Positions 19,258 through 29,557 of a stretch of DNA of 64,000 bases are shown here, piece after piece. The notes under the pieces were generated by a model, which ran no database searches, was not told where the DNA came from, and saw only the letters and a list, made by a program, of their open reading frames with translations. Origin of the DNA: Histomonas meleagridis (Eukaryota > Parabasalia > Tritrichomonadida > Dientamoebidae); the NCBI GenBank assembly GCA_020186115.1, contig WSYJ01000099.1, forward strand, positions 988,769-1,052,768. Direction: 5' to 3'. Numbering within the stretch: position 1 is the first letter of the stretch; every line of letters begins with the position of its first letter. Made by a program: the position numbers and the translations under genes.

Positions 19258-22200
19258 ATGAGCCGAAAAGATAACTATATTACATTATTAAAAGAACTTG
19301 AATCAATTATTTTCGATATAAATGAAGATAACATTGAATCAAAAGGTGAAAGTGCCATGAATTTATTTGATATTAATTTTCCATATTCATCTAATCTTAT
19401 CATTTCACGTTTAATATATAAACCTTTATAGTTCAAAAGAAAGATATTAAAATATATTTATTATTCATAAATATAATTAAGTCAAAAGAAGAATCAATTC
19501 AAGAAAATTATAACATAATCGAAACTTTTACACATTTTCTTCTTCAATTAAATTCGCAAGAATCATATTATTTTCTAGATAACATGATTGAAGAAAATTA
19601 TATTTCTTCTAATGTAGTTCAAACAAAAAACACATTATATTTTGCACATTATTTTACTGAAACAAAAATTATTCAATTCAGAAATTCTGAAAAAGTAAAT
19701 ATAAATTTTTTTATAGATATTGAAGATCTTAAAAAAGAAAACTGGAAGCTACATAAACAACTTATTAAAGAAGGAATTAATCCTATGCCTGTTATTAAAT
19801 CGATTCGTAATGATGATATTGATCAACTTCAAGAAATTTCATCACAAGATGATTTTGATTTTAATCAAATAATTGAACCATCACTTTATGAAGTTTTTTC
19901 ATTTGTTAATAAAAAAAATGAAAATGTTACCTTAATTGCGTATGCAGCATTTTTTGGATCTATTAAATGTTTTAAATATTTACTTATGAATGGTTCCAAA
20001 TTAAATAATATAGGTAAATATGCAGTTGCAGGTGGAAATATAGAGATTATTCATTTATGTGAACAAAATAAATGTACTTTTAACCAAGTTCATGAAATTG
20101 CTTTAGAATTTCATCGGAATGATGTCTTTGATTATTTTTATAAGAAAAACACTATTAAAATCAAAGAATTCACTCAATTAGAAATTGAATGTATCAAAAA
20201 TGATAATTATTCTTTATTTATATCTTTATTAGATAATATAAAGTCAAAATTTTATATAAATATCATTAATGAAACAGCAAAAATTGGTAATATTTTTTTA
20301 GTGAAATATTTTATGAATGATTGTAAACTTCAAAAGAAAACTTTAACTTGTGCAACAGAGTCAGGAAATTTCGAATTAATGAAATTTCTTCGTGAACAAA
20401 AAGGAATTGATATTAACTATGGAAATTTTTATTTTATTTTAGAATTCCTAAATCATATTTGGGATCAATTTAAATTATTTGAAACAGCACTTATGATTTC
20501 ATCTTCAAATGGTCATATAGATATAGTTAAATTACTGCTTGAACATAAAGGAATTAATATTAATGCTAAAGATATTTATATTATTTGCATAAAGTATTTT
20601 AGTACAACATAATGTTTTTATGTTTAATTCGGTAAAACATCTTTAATTCTAGCATCTGAAAATGGTAATACTGAATTGGTTAAGCTACTTCTTGAACAAG
20701 AAGGAATTGATATTAACACTAAAAATATTTATTTGTTTTATTTGATTTTTATTTTAATATTTTTGGATAACAAAATAATATTTGGAAAATATCTAAATTA
20801 TTTAGAACAGCACTTATGGTTGCTTCTGGATGTGGTTATACAGAAATAGTAAAATTACTTCTTGAACAAAAAGGAATTGATATTAATGCCAAAGATATTT
20901 ATTTGTTTTATTTGATATTTATTAAAATAATTTAGTATTTTAAAATAGTATTTGGAAATTATTTAAAATATTATGTTCAGCACTTTTTTGGGCATCTAAT
21001 ATAGAAATTGTTAAATTACTTCTTGAACAAGAAGGAATTGATATTAATGCTAAAAATGAAATTTATTTTAATAATTTTTTATTTCAAAATAATATTTGGA
21101 AATTAATTAAATTATATGATACAGCACTTATTATAGCATCTAAAAAAGGCCATACAGAAATAGTTAAATTCCTTCTTGAACAAGAAGGAATTGATATTAA
21201 TATTAAAGATATTTATTTGTTTTATTTATTATTTATTTGAATAATTTTATGTTTCAAAATAATATTTCAAAATTATTTAAATTATTTAGAACAGCACTTA
21301 TGTATGCATCTTCAAATGATCATACAGAAATAGCCAAATTACTTCTTGAACAAGAAGGAATTGATATTAATGCTAAAGATATTTATTTGTTTTGTTTTAT
21401 ATTTATTTTAATAATTTTCTATTTCAAAATAATATTTGGAAATTATTTAAATTATCTGAAACAGCACTTATTAGAGCATCTTTTTATGGTTATATAGAAA
21501 TAGTTAAATTACTTCTTGAACAAGAAGGAATTGATATTAATGCTTTAGCTATTTATTTGTTTTATTTATTATTTATTTTATTCATTTCATATTTCAAAAT
21601 AATATTTGGTAGTTATTAAAAATATTTTACACAGCACTTATTATAGCATCTAAAAAAGGCCATACAGAAATAGTTAAATTCCTTCTTGGACAAAAAGGAA
21701 TTGATATTAATGCTAAAGATATCGTTTATATGTGTTATTTGATATTTCAAATTTAAAATTTGGAAATTATTTATATTATTTATTACAGCACTTATGTGGG
21801 CATCTTTAAATGGACATACAGAAATAGTTAAATTGCTGCTTGAACATAAAGGAATTAATATTAATGCTAAAGATATTTATATTATTTGCATAAAGTATTT
21901 TAGTACAACATAATGTTTTTATGTTTAATTCGGTAAAACATCTTTAATTCTAGCATCTGAAAATGGTAATACTGAATTGGTTAAGCTACTTCTTGAACAT
22001 GAAGGAATTGATATTAACACTAAAGGTATTTATTTGTTTTATTTGATTTTTATTTTAATATTTTTGGATAACAAAATAATATTTAGAAATTATTTAAATT
22101 ATTTTGGACTGCACTTATGAGAGCATCTTATAATGGTCATACAGAAATAGTAAAATTACTTCTTGAACAAAAAGGAATTGATATTAATGCTAAAAATGAA

Positions 22201-22989
22201 ATTTATTTTAATAATTTTTTATTTCAAAATAATATTTGGAAAATATCTAAATTATTTAGAACAGCACTTATTATAGCATCTAAAAAAGGCCATACAGAAA
22301 TAGTTAAATTCCTTCTTGGACAAAAAGGAATTGATATTAATGCTAAAGATATTTATTTGTTTTATTTGATATTTATTAAAATAATTTAGTATTTTAAAAT
22401 AGTATTTGGAAATTATTTAAAATATTATGTTCAGCACTTTTTTGGGCATCTAATATAGAAATTGTTAAATTACTTCTTGAACAAGAAGGAATTGATATTA
22501 ATGCTAAAAATGAAATTTATTTTAATAATTTTTTATTTCAAAATAATATTTGGAAATTAATTAAATTATATGATACAGCACTTATTATAGCATCTAAAAA
22601 AGGCCATACAGAAATAGTTAAATTCCTTCTTGGACAAAAAGGAATTGATATTAATGCTAAAGATATCGTTTATATGTGTTATTTGATATTTCAAATTTAA
22701 AATTTGGAAATTATTTATATTATTTATTACAGCACTTATGTGGGCATCTTTAAATGGACATACAGAAATAGTTAAATTGCTGCTTGAACATAAAGGAATT
22801 AATATTAATGCTAAAGATGTAATTTATTTTAATAATTTGATATCTCAAAATAATATTTGGAAATTATTTATATTATTTAGTACAGCAATTACTTTAGCAT
22901 CTGAAAATGGTCATCAAGAAATTGTTAAATTACTTCATGAACACAAAGGAATTGATTCAAATATTTCGAGATCTATAAATAAAAAATAA
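19258..22989 (+). pseudogene. Ankyrin locus B: DUF3447-ankyrin gene with N-terminal frameshift and 16 downstream modules
   Basis: The homologous ATG is at 19258 (MSRKDNYITLLKELES). The frame breaks near 19425-19433, where a TAG appears and the homologous protein continues in another frame (IVQKKDIKIYLLFINIIKS) into the long frame whose internal ATG is at 19584. One base indel, real or from sequencing, would explain this. DUF3447-type sequence runs to about 20426, followed by 16 ankyrin modules, mostly of 90 nt (two are 81 nt), up to the TAA at 22987-22989 after SISRSINKK-type residues. None of the modules has an internal stop. Between them lie spacers of 57, 63, 64 or exactly 80 nt. Whether it is expressed as a spliced gene is unknown. 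Confidence 0.65.
20427..22881 (+). repeat. Locus B tandem array of ankyrin module plus spacer
   Basis: Measured spacers: 80 nt at 20727-20806, 20897-20976, 21211-21290, 21381-21460, 21551-21630, 22028-22107 and 22351-22430; 63 nt at 20574-20636, 21058-21120, 21875-21937, 22198-22260, 22512-22574 and 22819-22881; 64 nt at 21721-21784 and 22665-22728; 57 nt at 20427-20483. Four of the 63-nt spacers (21058, 22198, 22512, 22819) and the 57-nt spacer are open in frame and join two modules through a linker of about 20 residues. Segments are duplicated inside the array (20574-20806 with 21875-22107; 20897-21210 with 22351-22664; 21631-21784 region with 22575-22728). Confidence 0.85.
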
Positions 22990-23570
22990 ATAAAATTTGA
23001 AAATATATTTTCATTATTTACTTCTCATTTACGATTAGTTTATAATATTAAAAAATATTGTAGATATTATTTTGCTTCGATTTTTAATTAGTATATAACG
23101 AATAAATAATATCATGTTTCGCACCTTTACATTAAAAATGAAAAAATATAAAATTTCATATTTTTGATCGTTTTGGATATAAAATATTTTATTAATATAA
23201 TCTACATCTTATTTATAAACATATGAGTAAAGAGAATTAAATCAAATGAAAAATGTTTGAAATCCCATTTTTGATGAATTCCAATTTTTTCATTTTAAAC
23301 ATAAAAAATTGAACAAAACAAATCACATATAAGATATCACTACACAAAGGAGTGCATATTCTTATATGTATTTATAAAAAATTGAAAAATTAAATTTGTC
23401 TGCACTATTTATCGTTCCATTTTTCTTGTAAATAACATCTCATTCCATAAAGGAAAAAATTTATCTAAAATTATACACAATAAAACATTTGAAAATTATA
23501 TTTACTTTGTTTGAATATTTTCGGATTCCGCATTCGACATCTTTGACTGCTTCTAAAAATATTACAAAAA
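22990..23570. other. AT-rich intergenic region
   Basis: I see no gene, RNA or repeat here apart from simple AT-rich sequence. It separates ankyrin locus B from the convergent small GTPase gene. Confidence 0.5.
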
Positions 23571-24200
23571 CTAAAATTTTATTATTTCTTCAACAAGCGG
23601 TTGAGTATTTATATTTTCTAGTAATGAAACTTCAAATATTTTGTAATCATAATCTTTCTTGTGTTTTTCACATTTTTCCTTTAAATCATCTAATGAAAAT
23701 AATTTTTCATATGATTTATCACTTTTGTTATTGTATACAATAATAAACTGAGGTTTACCAAGTAAATCTCGAATTTGCTCTAATGCATCGAAGGTTTTTA
23801 AACAATTAGGTTGATCAGGACTACAAACAATAATTATCTTATCTGAATCACGGACTATCATATTATATAATTTTGAATATTCTTCATCTCCTCCTACATC
23901 CCATACATTAATTTGTTTCTTGTCATCATTTATAATAAAGAGATCTGTTCCTAGAGTTGGTTTATAATCACCATGATCAATGCCTTGTAAAAGTTCACAA
24001 AGAGTTGTTTTTCCTGTTGTACCCATACCAATAATAGTGATTTTCTTTGGCTGAGTGTTTTTCTCAATAAAAATATCAGGTTTATCAGGTTTATCAGGAC
24101 ACCCTGTGTGACCCAAATATCGCCCCCACCTACCTCTTGCAACGTAGGGTCCATCATTAAATGAACGTATCCTGTAGACAGCGCTTTCGAGAGCACCCAT
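23571..24200 (-). CDS. Ras/Rab-like small GTPase with unusual N-terminal extension
   Basis: A 209-aa protein from the ATG at 24200 (an in-frame TTG lies 12 nt further upstream). The GTPase core is intact: P-loop GMGTTGKT (58-65), PTLGT with a candidate switch-I threonine near 82-85, DVGG (101-104), NNKSD (157-161, NKxD-type) and an SLL G5-like site. The DVGG motif recalls Arf/Roc-type GTPases and WDxxG of Ras-like ones. No C-terminal cysteine for prenylation is present. The first ~53 residues (GRWGRYLGHTGCPDKPDKPD) are less AT-rich and unlike the core; they may be an added segment, and the true start might be nearer the P-loop. Confidence 0.78.
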   Translation of the reverse strand: MGALESAVYRIRSFNDGPYVARGRWGRYLGHTGCPDKPDKPDIFIEKNTQPKKITIIGMGTTGKTTLCELLQGIDHGDYKPTLGTDLFIINDDKKQINVWDVGGDEEYSKLYNMIVRDSDKIIIVCSPDQPNCLKTFDALEQIRDLLGKPQFIIVYNNKSDKSYEKLFSLDDLKEKCEKHKKDYDYKIFEVSLLENINTQPLVEEIIKF

Positions 24201-25249
24201 TTGGATAGTCAAATAAATTGGAAATGGATTGAATACTTATCGTCGTTATAACGATCAATTTCAATTTAAAGAACTAGATTTTTCATTATTTATTTGGCCA
24301 GCCGGCTTGATCAAATCAAAAAGAGAGGGGATGGAAATGCACATTGTGACAGTGATATCAGTGGAATTTCTTACGAGATAGGATTCAATTCATTTGCTAT
24401 TCGGCTGGAATTCAAAGTGCAACATTTGGAATGTCGAACACAGGCACTTCAATTGGTGAAAGTGCATTTTGATAATGTTCTTCAGTTGCTTCAATTGTGT
24501 ATTCTTCATTTTATTCATGTTAGCAAATATTTGTTAAATAAATATTTAATGAACCATCAAATTTTTTTGGCAAAACTTTTAATTATTGTTTGTTGGATTA
24601 TTTTAATTTTTGCCAACTATTATAGCTCACTTGTAATCTATCTGTAAAAAGATCTGATGTTTTATATTTATTATGCAGATATGATTTAGATAATATTATT
24701 TCATTTTAAGGAAATTTTTGGCATTGTAAAAAAAGAGGTTCATGCTTTATTTAAAATTAATCGACTTGTTTATGGGCTTATAATCATTTCATACGAAAAA
24801 TTATAAAAATACCACTAACGTCAGAAAACAGGAAAAAGTTTCAAGAATATACAACAAATGATATTCCTATTATAATAGGGTTAATAATTGCTGATATTTA
24901 TGAAAATAACTCATTAAATGCGTTTAGAATTTGGAGCTTTTCAGACATTCATCCAAGTTTTAGTATGTAGCTAAATAATTATATTCAAAAAGTTTAGTTC
25001 TAGCAATAACATTGTTGTTTGTTTTAATGGTCTTTATAGAAATGAAAGCGGAAAGCAAGGAAAATAGTGCAAAAAACAGCTTTGTATCTTTATGGTTATT
25101 TTATTATTTCAACTCGTCTACAAATAGGACGTGGTCTGGCCAGAAGTTCACTATTTTAAATGTTCCCCTATACAGGGGTGACAATCGGATTTGAATGGAA
25201 AACGATTAAAGTGAATATACTACTCAATTGATTTTAGTCACTTTCTTGG

Positions 25250-25283
25250 CCCCCCCCCCAAAAAAAAAAAAAAAAAAAAAAAA
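25250..25283 (+). repeat. C10A24 homopolymer tract
   Basis: Ten C residues followed directly by 24 A residues. Such long homopolymers are error-prone in assemblies, so the exact lengths are uncertain. Confidence 0.85.
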
Positions 25284-25561
25284 TAACAAAAATCATTGAC
25301 ATAGCCTTTTTAACAAAAATAATGAACTGGAACTGAAAGGCTGATGATTATATTCATTAGATCTCCATTATGTCCAATTCAATCTGATTTTAGAATAAAG
25401 ACGATCATAAATATCACAAATTTATGAAATTGACTGTTAAAAGAATCGATTCCATTTTGAAAGACAAATTTTAAATAAAAAACATACTGTTTTCACAATG
25501 AAAAATAATATGTGACTAAAAAAAATGTAAAACGCTTCAAATTAAACACTTTTTTAGGAAA

Positions 25562-25692
25562 TGGACAATTTTTCTGGACAATGGACAATTTTATGTCCGA
25601 TGGACAAAATTACTGGCTTATGAACGTTTATTAATTATGGCGGTTTTTTCTGTGGACAATTTTTTATGGCCAATGGACATTTTTTGCTGTCC
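25562..25692. repeat. TGGACA(ATTTT) short repeat cluster
   Basis: TGGACA occurs at 25562, 25575, 25582, 25601, 25653 and 25674, mostly followed by ATTTT, with inverted TGTCC at about 25594 and 25688. Spacing is irregular. It lies about 160 bp upstream of the locus C start codon. Confidence 0.7.
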
Positions 25693-25852
25693 GGGACTGT
25701 ATATTGAATTTTAAAGAAACAATATCTTAAATTTTAGTCGGTAAAAGTTTTTTTAATTGTTAAATTTCATTGAAATAAGTATGTATACTAAAATTCTATA
25801 TATTTTAATTTTTTTTTTGTTTGTCAAATTTTTTGAATAGGTTTAAATAAAC

Positions 25853-28190
25853 ATGCATGATGACTATATTTATCAAGATAGAGATGAATTAGAATTCCTG
25901 ATTTTATTGCAGCTTAAAATTTTTGGAATGAACAATGAAAATCTTATGCAAACAGTAAATTCAATTGAAATACTTGAAGAAAAACAACAGTTAACATTGA
26001 ACATAATCGTCAGTCAAATGATATATTCTTGTTTCGTTATTAAGCCAAATAGATCTCATATCATTTTAAATTTCATAAAAGAAATTCTAGTGTTTGAGGT
26101 GAATAACAAAAATAAAATAAATTTTTTTGATGTATTGATCCAATTTCTTTTAGAAAAATATACACAAGAATCAAATTATCTGATATGTAAATTGATTGAA
26201 AATAATTTTCTTGAACCAAAAATTATTGAAAATAGAAAAAACTTGTATTTTATTCATTATAAGTCAGAAGAAGAAATTAATGAATTGCTTAAAACTAAAC
26301 GATTTATGGGTCAAATTAAAGAAAACATTGAAAAACTATCAAAAAATGATTGGGAACTTCATAAACAATTAATTAAAGAAGGAGTAAACCCTAATGAAAT
26401 TGCAAAAATAATTCGAAATGATGAATTAGAAAAACTTCAAGAAATATCATCACAAACAAATTTTGATTTTAACCAAATAATCGAGCCATCACTTTATGAA
26501 AGATGTTCATTTATTAATAAAAAAAATGTTACATTAATTGATTATGCGGCATTTTTTTCTGCTGTTAAATGTTTTAAATATTTGCTTATGAACAATGCTA
26601 ATGTAAATAACACAGGTAAATACGCAGCTGCAAGTGGAAATAATGAAATTATTCATTTATGTGAACAGAATCATTCATCATTTGAAGGTTCTTTAGAAGC
26701 AGCAATTATATTTCACCAAAATGATATTTTCAAATATATTTATGAAAATAAAACCATTAAAATTAAAAGTTTAGAAGAATTAGGAAAGAAATGTATTTTA
26801 TATCATAACTATGAACTTTTTTCATATTTAATTAATAAAAAAATGAAAATCAACAATTATATTATTAATGAAACAGCAAGATTTGGAAACTTATTTCTTG
26901 TTAAATATTTTCGTAAATTCAATCAACTTCCTAAAAATATTTTAGTTTTTTCAGCACAATCTGGAAATATCGAACTTGTAAAATATGTTTTAAGACAAAA
27001 AAGAATGAATATAAATTTCAAAGATATTTATTTTCAGATTTTAATTTTGGATTTTTCTAAATACATTTAAAACTGCACTTATGTACGCATCTGAAAAAGG
27101 TTATTCTGAAATTATTAAATTACTTCTCACACAAAGAGAAATTGATATCAATTTTAAAAATCTTAATTTGTTATATTTGATATTGGTTTTGGGATTATGA
27201 GATTTCGAAATAATATATGGAATTTTTAAAAGTTATATATGAGCTCACTTCTTTTTGCATCTTCAAAAGGCTACACATCAATTATTAAATTACTTATTAG
27301 AAACAAAGGAATCAATATTAATGATAAAGATATTTTTTTGATTCATTTAAATTTTTTATTATTAATATGATATTTGATGCTAATAATTGGATTTTAATAA
27401 AATTATGTAACACTGCGCTTATCTATGCAGTTAAAAATAGTTATACTGAAATATTAAAATTACTTCTTAGTCAAAAAAGATTTAATATTAATATGAAAAA
27501 TATTTTTATGTTTGAGTTAATGTTTATTTTAGATATTTAATATTTTATGAAAACTTGTGGTAATTTATCATTATATTTAAAACAGCACTTATTATAGGAG
27601 CAAAAAGAGGATACAAAAAACTCGTTAAATTACTTCTTGATCACAAAGGAATTGATATTAACTCCAAAGACGTTTATATGTTTTGTACAAAATTTATTTA
27701 AATTGCATAATATTTTAAATACATATTTGAAAATTACTCAACTCATTTAAAACAGCACTTATATATGCATCTGAAAAAGGTTACATAGAAATTGTAAAAT
27801 TACTTCTTGAACAAAAAGGAATTGATATTAATACTAAAGATGTATATTTATTTAACTTTATATTAATGATAATAATTTTTAGTTTAGATATGAAATTTGG
27901 AAATTATTCAAAAATTTTAATACACCTCTTATGATTGCATCTGAAAAAGGTTACATAGAAATAGTAAAAGTACTTCTTGTACAAAAAGAAATTGATATTA
28001 ATGCAAATATTTTTTTGTTTTATTTTGTATTTGTTTTAATAATTTTATGTTTTTGGTTAATATTTGGAAATTGTTCAAAGCATTTAAAACAGCATCTATT
28101 TATGCATTAGAAAAAGGTCACACTGAAATAGTGGAATTATTTTCCAAACAAGAAGAAATTGATACTAATACTAAAAATATTTTATTTTAA
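25853..28190 (+). CDS. Ankyrin locus C: DUF3447-ankyrin gene interrupted by 80-nt spacers
   Basis: The only ankyrin locus here with an intact N-terminus: ATG at 25853 and an unbroken 405-codon frame. Residues 1-155 are a divergent helical region; from about residue 160 the DUF3447-type segment starts (KNDWELHKQLIKEGVNPNEI, FDFNQIIEPSLYERCSFI, TLIDYAAFF, KCFKYLL), then ankyrin-like repeats to NFKD. After that, seven stop-free ankyrin modules follow (27072, 27242, 27412, 27582, 27752, 27922 and 28089, the last ending in TAA at 28188-28190). They are separated by a 46-nt spacer and six spacers of exactly 80 nt. The modules here are quite diverged from each other, yet all remain open, which argues against simple decay. 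Confidence 0.7.
27026..28088 (+). repeat. Locus C spacers: one 46-nt and six 80-nt spacers
   Basis: Spacers: 27026-27071 (46 nt), 27162-27241, 27332-27411, 27502-27581, 27672-27751, 27842-27921 and 28009-28088 (each exactly 80 nt). Sequences differ strongly between spacers, yet length is constant. GT at spacer positions 9-10 is kept in four of six, and most keep TTYAA-like sequence near position 67-70. Confidence 0.88.
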
Positions 28191-29557
28191 CAATTTCAAG
28201 ATTCATAAAATGTATGATAACTGGAAATATTAAATAAATAAATTAAATCGCGATTCATATTATGAAGTTCATTTTAATACTTACATGTATTCCAAGAAAC
28301 CCCAACTTTAACAGCTTACATGAAATCTCTGGATGCGGATAAATGTTTGTAATAGAAAAATTTACAGTAAAAGATGGAAAGGGCTGGAACCCTAGTGAAA
28401 TAGCCAGTTTTTGTTAACTCGAAAGCATAAAGCCAAGTGCATGCACTTAATATAGAAGTTTAACTTCGGTCAGATTCAAACAGATAAACATTAGCAGCAC
28501 TTTTCGATCGGTTTTAATAGAATCGCGTTCAAAAAGTGAAACCGATATTGCCCAATTTTTTCCACCAGTTTAATTTTCTTAGAAACTGATCAAAATCCGA
28601 AGAGACCGTTAAAATAACTGTTTAAAAATTCTTTCATTTTAAGCCAACAAATTCAAATCTCTTTCATTTTAGTAGATATTCCATATATAACCTACTATTA
28701 TTTTTGCCATATCTCTTTTGATGTTATTCTTTATATTAATATCTTATTGAATTTTGAAATTCCCTTATTAAATAGAACATTCGTTACGGAAGAAAAACAG
28801 CCAGAATAATCTCATAACAACGCATGCATACTGCAGCTTAGTGATCCTCTAACAAATTCTTTATAAACCAAGGAATAGGAGAGGTACTTCAACTCTAAAT
28901 TCTTCAATAGTTTTTCGTTGAAAATCAAAATATATAAACAACTTCGGGTATTGAGTTTAAATATAAATTTTTAGGCAATTTCGATTGCTGAATTTTGAGA
29001 TCTCGATCTGAACAATTTTTCTTTTTTTTAAATCCTTTCGAATAATAAAACCCTTCAAGGCCTCCAAAATAAATATCAAAAAATTTGCTTGGTTCTTATT
29101 CAATATTTGGAGAAAAAGTGAAAACATGTGAAAAAATCAAACATTTCAATGCTAATTCAAAAGAATCTCTATATATCGAGTGTCCACGTGATTTTATTAT
29201 TTACGTATTAATATAAGTGATATTTTTTTCATAAACACATATATATCAGCATTATTTAAATTGTTAAGAATAAGAAATTGTAGTTTCAAAATAGGTGAAA
29301 TGAAAAACTAAAAGTCAAATGAAAAGAGGAAAACAAACTCTTTTTCGATTTTTCGTTACGTGGGATAAATTCTTCGATAAACACTTTTTAAATCTAATTA
29401 TATTAATAATATAATTACGATATTTCTATTGAGTTGTGTAAAATATATTATGAAATTTTAGAGATATTTTTATCCAAAAATATTTTCAATACATATCTGT
29501 TCGGACTACTATTGAATTTTTTCCAGAAGTTAACGTACTCAATCCTATTGACCAAAC
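28191..29557. other. AT-rich intergenic region
   Basis: No gene is visible. A somewhat less AT-rich patch at 28340-28560 has no long open frame and no RNA fold that I recognise. The rest is AT-rich flanking sequence of the nucleoporin gene. Confidence 0.5.

Larger units (their letters stand above)
24201..25852. other. Intergenic region with short repeats, possible remnants and a C/A homopolymer tract
   Basis: No intact gene. A less AT-rich patch at 24290-24500 is open in short stretches on both strands, and 24830-24965 contains a short frame (TTNDIPIIIGLIIADIYEN) with coding-like composition; both may be decayed genes. A C10A24 homopolymer lies at 25250-25283. At 25562-25690 the hexamer TGGACA occurs six times with two inverted TGTCC copies. 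Confidence 0.4.

Noticed and set aside
20427-22989. CRISPR array
   Set aside because: The period is about 170 bp and the conserved part codes for ankyrin repeats; there are no unique spacers of CRISPR size, and the sequence is eukaryotic.
24294-24647. 117-codon plus-strand frame after the small GTPase
   Set aside because: It has no ATG (starts at TTG), has uneven composition and ends in a hydrophobic AT-rich tail. At most a decayed fragment.
25012-25194. 60-codon plus-strand open frame before the C/A homopolymer
   Set aside because: No ATG at the annotated start position, no recognisable protein, and composition changes inside it.
17578-28088. Canonical GT-AG introns as the explanation for the ankyrin spacers
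   Set aside because: GT at positions 9-10 is common, but a frame-restoring AG at the 3' boundary is not conserved, and the frequent ACAG sits in Thr/Ala codons and would break the frame if used. Trichomonad intron motifs (ACTAAC...ACAG) are absent. Splicing by other rules stays open.
28340-28560. Possible small structured RNA in the intergenic region before the nucleoporin gene
   Set aside because: The patch is less AT-rich, but I find no tRNA, snRNA or SRP motifs in it.
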